DNA of 5,386 nt from the NCBI GenBank assembly GCA_903930505.1, contig CAIYYQ010000427.1, positions 1-5,386 on the forward strand, read 5' to 3'. The stretch's first letter is position 1, and every line of letters begins with the position of its first letter. Made by a program: the position numbers and the translations under genes. Under the pieces are notes generated by a model. The model was not told where the DNA came from. It did not search any database and worked only from the letters and a program-made list of their open reading frames with translations. Below, one piece after another: positions 1 to 5,386 of this stretch. This DNA comes from Methanobacteriota archaeon. GTDB taxonomy: Archaea > Thermoplasmatota > E2 > DHVEG-1.

Positions 1-159
1 ATGATGACTACCTTCCGATGGTCCACCTGGTCTCCCCGGGACACCGGGGGCAGTAGCGCTCACCGTTCCTACAAGTCCAAGAAGTATCGTTGAAGTCAGC
101 AGCATGAAACAAATACCAATATTAAGTGTGCGTGTCTTCATGGTTGTTTCCGCCTTCAT
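1..159 (-). CDS. Exported protein of unknown function, N-terminal part (runs off left edge)
   Basis: An open frame of 53 codons starts with ATG at 159 and continues without a stop to base 1. The first residues read MKAETTMKTRTLNIG and are followed by a hydrophobic stretch (about residues 14-34, ICFMLLTSTILLGLVGT) ending in VSA, so this is a clear Sec-type signal peptide with probable cleavage after VSA. The start of the mature protein is rich in Pro and Gly (TAPGVPGRPGG) and looks like a flexible linker. The gene begins one base after the peptidase stop codon (TAA at 161-163), with a GGGGTGG ribosome site inside the last peptidase codons, so the two are very probably co-transcribed and translationally coupled. 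A second ATG at 141 (residue 7) also lies just ahead of the hydrophobic core and follows a weaker GGCGG; it would give a more compact signal peptide. No family can be assigned from this fragment. It is short and cut by the window edge, so automatic calls may miss it. Confidence 0.8.
   Translation of the reverse strand, partial: MKAETTMKTRTLNIGICFMLLTSTILLGLVGTVSATAPGVPGRPGGPSEGSHH
34..49. repeat. GC-rich hairpin at the start of the mature exported protein
   Basis: CCCCGG (34-39) and CCGGGG (44-49) form a perfect 6-base stem with a 4-base loop GACA. It falls in the Pro/Gly-rich coding stretch just after the signal peptide, and the Gly/Pro codons largely explain its composition. Any effect on translation is speculative. 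Confidence 0.4.
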
Positions 160-160
160 G

Positions 161-3100
161 TTATTCCACCCCATGATGTAACAATATCCGTCCGCCAAGC
201 AGGAAAGCATCCTCAGATTTCTCTGCGAGCACATTGTCATTGTAGCTGACGCTTACGGTGATCATAACATGTCCGAAACCGAACACAGGCGTAGATCTCA
301 GTGTTTCGGATTCTTTCGGAGATAATGCTATAGTGTCGCTGGTGGCACCACCGCTGAGAACACGTCCTTTGAAGAGTATGTACAATAATGAACTCCCGAG
401 GAACCTCCCGATGGGGCTATCACCTGCTATGGTTATCGTCCAGTCAAGAATACCAACATATCCGAGACCCGTGTTTGTGACATTTGCCACAATAGTGCCT
501 CTGCCTTCAAGTCTGATATCATCGAGCATCACAAAGGGCACTGGGGTGAATGGATAGATATTGGCGTAGAGATCTTTATCAGATCCTGAAAGGATATAGC
601 CCTCTGTGGTAACATCAAAGGGATAGGGGACATCAGCGACGGTGGTAAGAGTCACCGTACCAGTTTCTGTCCATGTTGCCCCATGATCAGCACTGTAGGA
701 TTTGTACATTTTACCAGCTCGTAGATAGTAACAATCGATACTACCATTGTCATTGATCACAATCTTTGGATATTGACCATTAACAGTAGGTGAATGGAGA
801 ACCCACGTTTGTCCGTTATCGGAGGAGACAACGCAGGAGATGCCGCTCCCATTTTCATAGGCTACATAGGCGTAACCATTAGCTGCGGCAACATCAGGAT
901 GCTTAAACGCACCCGGGATCTCCATTTCGTAATGACCTGGTTCCCCCCAGTGATCGATATCACAGATAACACTTGTCAGGTATCCACCGGTTTGTGTTTC
1001 AAGCGCCCAGTGACTGTAGAGGTTACTTTGATCAACATCACCAGAGATATTTGCACAATGTTCAAGTAAAATCCATCCAACAGATCCAGATCCGAACTTG
1101 GTCGGAGTGGGCATGAAAAAGCAGGGACGTCCATAAGCAATATAATCAAATCCTGGAACACCAATCAGATTGAGAGTGGAGATTTGTCCGAAGATCCAAT
1201 GACCCTCAGGCCATACGGTTGGATGGGGATACCCACTCACCAGCGCTACACCTTTTGCCCCTACGTTTTCCAGAATCCATGCACCCCATGTGATAGAACC
1301 CCAGGTTTCAGGATGCGCTATATCTCCCATTACCACGACGTGCGTACCGCAACCTTGGTCACCAAACGTTGCATAGGCACCATCCCACATCGTTCCATCA
1401 GCACTGGAATCCATATCATATCCTGCGGAATCAACACTGATATAGGTCTGATTACCAGGCCATGGACCAGGAACAGAATACCATATCGAACCACCCGGTG
1501 AGTAGACAAATCCCGAATCTAATTCCAGACCATCATACAGGGGAACCTCCTTGATATATCCTGCAAGGAATTTACCAGAGCTACTGTTAGAGACAAACGA
1601 TGGTGTTTTATCATCCAACAAGCTTGTCGTGATTTTAACATCACTGGATGATAATGCAGTTGCACCTGATGTTGTTGCACTTAAAGGTTTGACGATGGTC
1701 GCCGGCATAGGGGCATCAAGATGACCAACAATTGATGGATCTACCTGCTGAGCATGCAACACTATCTGATCGGTTTCACCAGCAAGAGCACCAGTTTTCG
1801 GTGGATACCCACCGATCTTCAAACTGGGATCACCGAGAAGAACGGTTTCTCCCCATGTCTTCAGATAGAACTGGTCTAATACAACAGGATCATAGACATC
1901 AGCGTAAGCATTCAATCCCATGGTAACGGCAGCGCCAAGCGTATCATTCCCACCAGCATATCCTGCCAGAATCAAAAACATCATCAGATCACCAGGACCG
2001 CCATACCCCATACCTGTGAAACCAATGGTTGCAATAGAGCCACCTTGCGGTTGCCGAGCTAAACGCCAGGCCATACCCTCAGGGACCCAGCTGCCATAAT
2101 ACCCGATATGACCTACACCCCACAGCGCAGCATACGGATCAGAAAGCAATCGCATCGGACTGGTATCAAAAAACCCGCTATGACACCCAAGGAGAAGGGT
2201 GATCGGGAGTTTATTCCCATTGGTCAGCTGGTCGATCGGGAACAGCGGATCACCTTCTTGAGATTGGTACCGCTCCAACCCAGCATACTGGAGGCTGAGA
2301 ACCCCTAAACCATCCACAAAACCATCGTCACGACCACCAGGGATACCAGGGAAATGATCACCCCACATCATACAACTGCTGTGACCATTGAAATAGACAA
2401 TACCATGGCCTTCGCTAAATGCATTGAGCACATCCCACATCTTAGAGAAGTTACCATTGGAAGTCCAGATTTTCGTATGGTTAAACGCAGGAAGCAGCAT
2501 CGACGCTGTTTTCGTCATTTGTTCCCCTTCAAACGCCTCGGAGGCATCCATCCATGCATACTGTTTTATCATATTCCCGTTGCTATCATTGATCCAAATC
2601 TGAATCTTGGTATGAGACATCATATCACCGGTCTCATGCGGTCGGGGATCATAGGATTTCGCCTTTATGCTAACCACACCATTAACATATGACACATCAG
2701 CCCAACCGCCTCCTCCATAAAACTCTGATTCTGTATCTGGCGTGTACGGGCCTACATCTGTATTCCCGAGGACGTCACCATTCTGAGGGACAACGATTTC
2801 AGCCACCGGTTTCGCCGGATACTTGGTTTTTTGCTCCGGGTCCAATGGCTCAATAATGTTCTGTTCATCATTCCCCGGAGTCACTCTTGAAGTAGCGGAA
2901 TGATCCACTGTGATCTGAACTTGATCAATCGGGCCGTACAGCGAACCAACCTTACTCACCCCATAAATCGTGTAATCTCCATCAGGAACCAAAGTGGTGT
3001 CCCAGTTTTGTCCAAGATCCGGGTGATCACCAAAGGCATCACCGCTGACGGTCATCAAGGTTTTGAACCAATCCTGACCATATGTGTTCGTCTCGTAATA

Positions 3101-4348
3101 GATGGTTTTGTCAACCATGGTTTGTACTTCTTTGCGGTCGGTACATGCCCATCTTCCGAAAAACACCTCAGGATACGGATCAAACTCATCTCTCCCTTGT
3201 CCATCAAATTCTGCTGGTCTCCCGTTCCCGTTAGAGTCCCAGTCGTCAAACACTGCTCCTTTCACAGGATCATATCGAACGGAACAGGAATAATACTGAT
3301 CACAGGTGTAATACGGATCTCCATCTCCTACATCGTTATAGTGCATTTGCACCGGGAACTCTAAATTCGGGTTATTCAAACCAGAATACGACCGATACCC
3401 ACCCACAGCTAACACATATACAACATTCCAGTTGAGTTTCGCTTGATAAATGAAATACTTTATCATCTCTTGATTATCACGAAGCCCTGAAACATCAAAA
3501 TACGCATTACTATAAATCTCATCCAACGTAACCAACTTTGTCTTCAACCCCATCGCTTCCTTATGGGTAACCAAAGGCTGCAGCAAGTTTTGATACCCTT
3601 TCGGAGCCAAAATTAACAGATCATACTGCTCAACAGTAGCTAACGACCCTGTACTAGGCTCAGGCCGGGTATACGAAACCTTCACGGTTGCATCCGTGAA
3701 ATAACTCAAAGTACCAGATGCCACCGATGAAAACGTAACAGACATAATATGACAAACCACATACGTGACAAGAGTACCCTCAGCATTCACCCCGACATAG
3801 GTATTATAGGAAAACATTTCTCCATAACCCGCATTTGAGTTATAGATGCTCTCTTTCATCGCATCAAACTGCACTCCTTTTGCTACCTCAGGAGGTCTTA
3901 ACGATGTTATCAAGCTATAAACCTTTAACAGAGCCCTCGCCAACGGATGAGGTCCCTCACCAACAAGATAAGGCACAGGACCAGGAATAACCTTATCCGC
4001 AAGAACCATGCTTTCAACAGACAAAGGAGTTAATTCAGCGGTGACTCCTGCAGAGCCATACGGCAACTCGAAACTATACACACAAAGAGGCAACGTTGGC
4101 TCACCCGGATTATTTTGGGTTTCCGACGCACCATCTACCTGCAATTGCACATAGCCATCCTTTGCAGTGACGACTTCTGGCGGAGAGAACACAAACTGCT
4201 TCTCAATTGTTTGGGCACCATCTTCTGTTGTTTTCTGCGCAGCAGTTAACCCTGGGACAACGGTTAACAACATAAACACTGTCACAAGGATCGAAAGACT
4301 CTTCACTGTAATATCTGCCTTTAAAATATAATCTATCTTATCCATCAT
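161..4348 (-). CDS. Secreted gingipain-like cysteine peptidase (family C25), multidomain
   Basis: This is an extracellular endopeptidase precursor of about 1395 residues, numbered here from ATG at 4348. Residues 1-37 form a signal peptide (hydrophobic core about 18-31, then GLTAA). Residues about 47-229 resemble the gingipain propeptide-like domain (NPGEPTLPLCVYSFELPYG). The catalytic domain spans about 242-847. It starts with YDLLILAPKGY, contains an Asp-rich WDSNGNG loop followed by VFFGR, the catalytic His656 in YFNGHSS and the nucleophile Cys722 in LLLGCHSGFFD, then the conserved GGSIATIGFTGMGYG and LLGDPSLKIGG. An Ig-like insert of about 155 residues (447-603) splits it. Residues about 927-1099 are Trp/Gly-rich and not recognised. 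Residues about 1119-1269 carry two Asp boxes (SSDNGQTW and SADHGATW) as in BNR/sialidase propellers. Residues 1277-1389 look like a beta-sandwich C-terminal domain. A longer frame opens at TTG-4381, but ATG-4348 (or the adjacent ATG-4345) is preferred because GGGGGT lies 7 bases upstream. It shares a tight junction with the next exported gene. The C25 call is firm; substrate specificity is unknown. Confidence 0.95.
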   Translation of the reverse strand: MMDKIDYILKADITVKSLSILVTVFMLLTVVPGLTAAQKTTEDGAQTIEKQFVFSPPEVVTAKDGYVQLQVDGASETQNNPGEPTLPLCVYSFELPYGSAGVTAELTPLSVESMVLADKVIPGPVPYLVGEGPHPLARALLKVYSLITSLRPPEVAKGVQFDAMKESIYNSNAGYGEMFSYNTYVGVNAEGTLVTYVVCHIMSVTFSSVASGTLSYFTDATVKVSYTRPEPSTGSLATVEQYDLLILAPKGYQNLLQPLVTHKEAMGLKTKLVTLDEIYSNAYFDVSGLRDNQEMIKYFIYQAKLNWNVVYVLAVGGYRSYSGLNNPNLEFPVQMHYNDVGDGDPYYTCDQYYSCSVRYDPVKGAVFDDWDSNGNGRPAEFDGQGRDEFDPYPEVFFGRWACTDRKEVQTMVDKTIYYETNTYGQDWFKTLMTVSGDAFGDHPDLGQNWDTTLVPDGDYTIYGVSKVGSLYGPIDQVQITVDHSATSRVTPGNDEQNIIEPLDPEQKTKYPAKPVAEIVVPQNGDVLGNTDVGPYTPDTESEFYGGGGWADVSYVNGVVSIKAKSYDPRPHETGDMMSHTKIQIWINDSNGNMIKQYAWMDASEAFEGEQMTKTASMLLPAFNHTKIWTSNGNFSKMWDVLNAFSEGHGIVYFNGHSSCMMWGDHFPGIPGGRDDGFVDGLGVLSLQYAGLERYQSQEGDPLFPIDQLTNGNKLPITLLLGCHSGFFDTSPMRLLSDPYAALWGVGHIGYYGSWVPEGMAWRLARQPQGGSIATIGFTGMGYGGPGDLMMFLILAGYAGGNDTLGAAVTMGLNAYADVYDPVVLDQFYLKTWGETVLLGDPSLKIGGYPPKTGALAGETDQIVLHAQQVDPSIVGHLDAPMPATIVKPLSATTSGATALSSSDVKITTSLLDDKTPSFVSNSSSGKFLAGYIKEVPLYDGLELDSGFVYSPGGSIWYSVPGPWPGNQTYISVDSAGYDMDSSADGTMWDGAYATFGDQGCGTHVVVMGDIAHPETWGSITWGAWILENVGAKGVALVSGYPHPTVWPEGHWIFGQISTLNLIGVPGFDYIAYGRPCFFMPTPTKFGSGSVGWILLEHCANISGDVDQSNLYSHWALETQTGGYLTSVICDIDHWGEPGHYEMEIPGAFKHPDVAAANGYAYVAYENGSGISCVVSSDNGQTWVLHSPTVNGQYPKIVINDNGSIDCYYLRAGKMYKSYSADHGATWTETGTVTLTTVADVPYPFDVTTEGYILSGSDKDLYANIYPFTPVPFVMLDDIRLEGRGTIVANVTNTGLGYVGILDWTITIAGDSPIGRFLGSSLLYILFKGRVLSGGATSDTIALSPKESETLRSTPVFGFGHVMITVSVSYNDNVLAEKSEDAFLLGGRILLHHGVE
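166..172 (-). promoter_or_regulatory. Ribosome binding site of the downstream exported protein, inside the peptidase 3' end
   Basis: The minus strand reads GGGGTGG, then AATAAC, then ATG at 159. The motif matches the anti-Shine-Dalgarno complement well at a 6-base spacing and overlaps the final codons (Gly-Val-Glu) of the peptidase. This supports ATG-159 as the start and indicates termination-reinitiation coupling between the two genes. Confidence 0.65.
542..994 (-). other. Asp-box (BNR/sialidase-like) region of the peptidase C-terminal half
   Basis: Two consensus Asp boxes (S-x-D-x-G-x-T-W) are present at residues 1175-1182 (bases 803-826) and 1219-1226 (bases 671-694), 44 residues apart. 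They are framed by propeller-like strands HPDVAAANGYAYVAYE and KIVINDNGSIDCYYL. Full sialidase-type propellers have six blades and several Asp boxes, so this is either a part-propeller or one whose other blades lack the box, possibly including the unrecognised region before it. It probably serves substrate or surface binding; no sialidase catalytic residues are claimed. Confidence 0.7.
1808..3625 (-). other. C25 catalytic domain within the peptidase, with His656 and Cys722
   Basis: The caspase/gingipain fold region runs from YDLLILAPKGY to LLGDPSLKIGG. The His codon is at 2381-2383 and the Cys codon at 2183-2185, in the order His then Cys that is expected for C25. The motif is NGHSS rather than the more common GHG or HGS, and a further Cys (659) sits three residues after the His. 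The Asp/Asn-rich loop at about residues 369-375 (DWDSNGNG) looks like a calcium-binding loop of the kind seen near the VFFGR strand in related sequences; this is inference from spacing only. Confidence 0.85.
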
Positions 4349-4355
4349 TTTACTT

Positions 4356-4361
4356 ACCCCC
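4356..4361 (-). promoter_or_regulatory. Ribosome binding site that decides the peptidase start
   Basis: The minus strand reads AAGGGGGTAAGTAAAATGATGG. The GGGGGT core is 7 bases before ATG-4348 and 10 before ATG-4345, and it lies downstream of the alternative TTG-4381. It therefore supports an ATG start and shortens the longest open frame by 11 or 12 residues. Confidence 0.7.
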
Positions 4362-4375
4362 TTAATTTTTATTTT

Positions 4376-4394
4376 ATACAATATATATTTGTAT
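4376..4394. repeat. Dyad ATACAA-N7-TTGTAT between the TATA candidate and the ribosome site
   Basis: Two perfect 6-base inverted arms (4376-4381 and 4389-4394) flank the 7-base spacer TATATAT. The position overlaps the predicted transcript start, where an archaeal repressor would bind. In such AT-rich DNA it may be chance. Confidence 0.3.
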
Positions 4395-4400
4395 TGTAAT

Positions 4401-4410
4401 TATATTTAAA
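4401..4410 (-). promoter_or_regulatory. Candidate archaeal TATA box for the peptidase operon
   Basis: The minus strand reads TTTAAATATA, close to the archaeal TATA consensus. Its distance to the start codon (about 53 bases) would place the transcript start near 4375-4380 and give a leader of roughly 30 bases that includes the Shine-Dalgarno site. The surrounding sequence is so AT-rich that other TATA-like matches exist, so the exact element is uncertain. Confidence 0.4.
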
Positions 4411-4482
4411 CATTTCTGTTATTAGAGAATTTCACATAATTTTCTTTTTGTTTATATTTCGTCCAATAAAATATATTAAAAC

Positions 4483-4505
4483 ATAAAATATTTTATAATT
4501 ATAAA
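4483..4505. repeat. Two overlapping 14-base perfect palindromes
   Basis: ATAAAATATTTTAT (4483-4496) and TTTATAATTATAAA (4492-4505) are each identical to their own reverse complement and overlap by five bases. They lie about 80-90 bases upstream of the TATA candidate. The low-complexity AT composition makes such palindromes easier to get by chance. Confidence 0.35.
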
Positions 4506-4617
4506 CTCGTATGATGAATAAATTTTTATTTTAAGAGTTTAAAGCAAAAATAATTCTCTTCTAACCACACCCTAAAAGATTACGACAAACAAAAACGAGT
4601 AAAACACGGAAATGATA

Positions 4618-4654
4618 CCAAAAAGAGAAAGAAAAGAAGAATACATCCTTCTTC
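4618..4654 (-). terminator. Candidate terminator of the dockerin gene
   Basis: In the minus-strand sense GAAGAA pairs with TTCTTC across a 7-base loop (4636-4654), followed by the T-rich run TTTTCTTTCTCTTTTT. The stem is short and weak, but archaeal termination relies mainly on T-rich tracts, and a further T-rich stretch follows near 4584-4595. It sits about 50 bases after the dockerin stop codon. Confidence 0.45.
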
Positions 4655-4701
4655 AAGACATTCTTTCAGTCGATTTGCTTCTCCAACAACAGAATCTGTT
4701 T

Positions 4702-5386
4702 CTATGTACCAAGTAACGCGACGAACGGGTCGATATCAGCGAACGTGACTGAGTTGTCCAAGTTGCAGTCTGCAGAGAACCAATACAGGTCCGGGTGAGC
4801 ATCTACATAAGGTAGATGACTACCGAGCATTGCGACGAACGGGTCGATATCAGCGAATGTGACCTTGTTATCATTGTTACAGTCACCGAGTTTAAACATT
4901 CTTACAGAGCGTGCAGGTGACGGGGTACTTTCTATACCGCTGGACCCGTGTTTCACGGTGACGGTGATGCTGTATGTTCCGTATTTAGCACCATATGTAT
5001 GCGATGCAGATGCGGAACCGGAGACATTTCCAACTACGGTGCTATTGCCGTCTCCCCAGGAGAACGTGAAGTACAGGTCGCTACCTAGTTCAGTGGAAGT
5101 GCTCTGATATGTATACTGTTTTGCTGGATATCCGCCGATTCCCTTATATAAATCACCTGGATAAATATGCCAAGCTGTGATATCAGTGACTTGTGTGGGT
5201 GCTGGAGGAATTGGCTGCGCTTCAGTTGTAAAGCTCCAAACTGGCCCAGGTGTACTAGACAAATGATTATCAGTAGAGACAATCTGCCAATAATACGTGA
5301 CACTATACCCCATCGTCCCAGGATCATAAGATGTCCCAGGCTGATCATTTGAGACAAGAACATCAGGAGTTGAATCACCAGCTTCG
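4702..5386 (-). CDS. Secreted modular protein with Fn3-like, PKD and C-terminal dockerin domains (5' end off window)
   Basis: The frame is open from the right edge (first whole codon GAA at 5383-5385) to TAG at 4702-4704, giving 227 residues of the C-terminal end. The ATG at 5313 is internal: the 24 codons upstream continue the same domain (TSYDPGT then MGYSVTYYWQIVSTDNH), so the real start lies outside. Numbered from that internal Met, the Fn3-like tail ends at WSFTTE (residues 26-31), a PKD domain follows (about 45-138, with FSWGDGNST and SHTYGAKYGTYSITVTV), and then a type I dockerin with two EF-hand-like repeats (144-164 and 182-202). Calcium-ligand positions 1, 3, 5, 9 and 12 are D144/N146/D148/T152/D155 and D182/N184/D186/T190/D193. 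Dockerins bind cohesin domains on partner proteins, and PKD and Fn3 modules are common in extracellular proteins. No catalytic domain is visible in the retained part, so the enzyme or adhesin role is unknown. Confidence 0.92.
   Translation of the reverse strand, partial: EAGDSTPDVLVSNDQPGTSYDPGTMGYSVTYYWQIVSTDNHLSSTPGPVWSFTTEAQPIPPAPTQVTDITAWHIYPGDLYKGIGGYPAKQYTYQSTSTELGSDLYFTFSWGDGNSTVVGNVSGSASASHTYGAKYGTYSITVTVKHGSSGIESTPSPARSVRMFKLGDCNNDNKVTFADIDPFVAMLGSHLPYVDAHPDLYWFSADCNLDNSVTFADIDPFVALLGT
4718..4863 (-). repeat. Duplicated dockerin repeat with near-identical DNA
   Basis: A 32-base segment at 4718-4749 recurs at 4832-4863, 114 bases apart, with one mismatch (bases 4744 and 4858). The copies encode VTFADIDPFVA in the two EF-hand-like dockerin repeats. 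The codons match even at silent positions across FADIDPFV, which suggests a recent internal duplication or gene conversion rather than protein-level conservation alone. Confidence 0.85.

Larger units (their letters stand above)
4349..4701. other. Non-coding gap between the dockerin gene and the peptidase gene
   Basis: This 353-base stretch has no convincing gene. The part next to the dockerin stop (about 4560-4701) holds a weak hairpin with T-rich runs in the minus-strand sense. The part next to the peptidase (4381-4560) has 27 G or C in 180 bases by hand count, about 15%, far below the flanking genes, and contains a likely archaeal TATA element, a dyad and two overlapping 14-base palindromes. 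The gap suggests that the peptidase is transcribed from its own promoter rather than by readthrough. Confidence 0.75.

Noticed and set aside
2900..3364. A 154-codon plus-strand open frame opposite the peptidase gene
   Set aside because: It lies entirely antisense to the conserved C25 catalytic domain, its product shows no recognisable domain or signal, and no ribosome site was evident. It is best explained as a shadow of the coding strand.
4688..4700. Palindrome AACAGA-A-TCTGTT just after the dockerin stop codon, as a terminator stem
   Set aside because: The one-base centre does not allow a full hairpin; at most four base pairs could form, and no T-tract follows directly. The hairpin at 4636-4654 is a better candidate.
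4612..4716. A 34-codon plus-strand small open frame (MIPKRERKEEYILLQ...) in the intergenic gap
   Set aside because: There is no well-spaced ribosome site, it overlaps the dockerin 3' end on the other strand, and its Lys/Glu/Arg-rich start mirrors the T-rich terminator run on the minus strand. It is too short to support as a gene.
5311..5313. ATG at 5313 as the true start of the dockerin protein
   Set aside because: It lies in the middle of an Fn3-like strand pattern, the frame stays open to the window edge, and a secreted protein would need a signal peptide, which is absent there.
5085..5378. A 97-codon minus-strand open frame overlapping the dockerin gene in another frame
   Set aside because: The alternative frame carries the clear Fn3, PKD and dockerin motifs. 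This frame has no recognisable content and is a frame shadow.
1..5386. CRISPR array, tRNA, rRNA or transposase
   Set aside because: No spaced direct repeats, cloverleaf-like segment, rRNA-like stretch or transposase motif was found; nearly all of the window is accounted for by the three coding regions.

Overview
The window carries three protein genes, all on the minus strand, so transcription runs from high to low coordinates. In that order they are: (1) the 3' part of a secreted, modular protein with a fibronectin-III-like tail, a PKD domain and a C-terminal type I dockerin, whose 5' end lies beyond the right edge; (2) a complete gene for a very large secreted cysteine peptidase of the gingipain family (MEROPS C25), about 1395 residues; and (3) the first 53 codons of another exported protein that begins one base after the peptidase stop codon and runs off the left edge. 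No RNA genes, CRISPR arrays, insertion sequences or phage genes were seen.

The organism is most likely an archaeon, perhaps of the Thermoplasmatota / sediment Euryarchaeota type, but this is inference. The supports are the C25 + PKD + dockerin repertoire, GGxGGT-type Shine-Dalgarno sites, an archaeal-style TATA element (TTTAAATA) with no clear bacterial -35/-10 pair, and a T-rich weak-hairpin terminator. Gingipain-like C25 peptidases are known from protein-degrading sediment archaea. Bacteria also carry all of these domains, so the assignment is not secure.

Layout: 1-159 is the start of the small exported protein (partial). 161-4348 is the C25 peptidase, with signal peptide, propeptide-like N-domain, catalytic domain interrupted by an Ig-like insert, an unrecognised Trp/Gly-rich region, a short Asp-box (sialidase/BNR-like) region and a C-terminal beta-sandwich-like domain. 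4349-4701 is a non-coding gap with a terminator for the upstream gene at its far end, then a strikingly AT-rich stretch (about 15% G+C over 4381-4560) that holds the likely peptidase promoter and several palindromes. 4702-5386 is the dockerin protein (partial).

The genes read as part of an extracellular protein-degradation locus. The peptidase would cut protein outside the cell. The neighbouring dockerin protein could dock onto a cohesin-bearing scaffold that is not in this window. The third exported protein is tightly coupled in translation to the peptidase, which suggests a partner role, but its function cannot be read from 53 residues.
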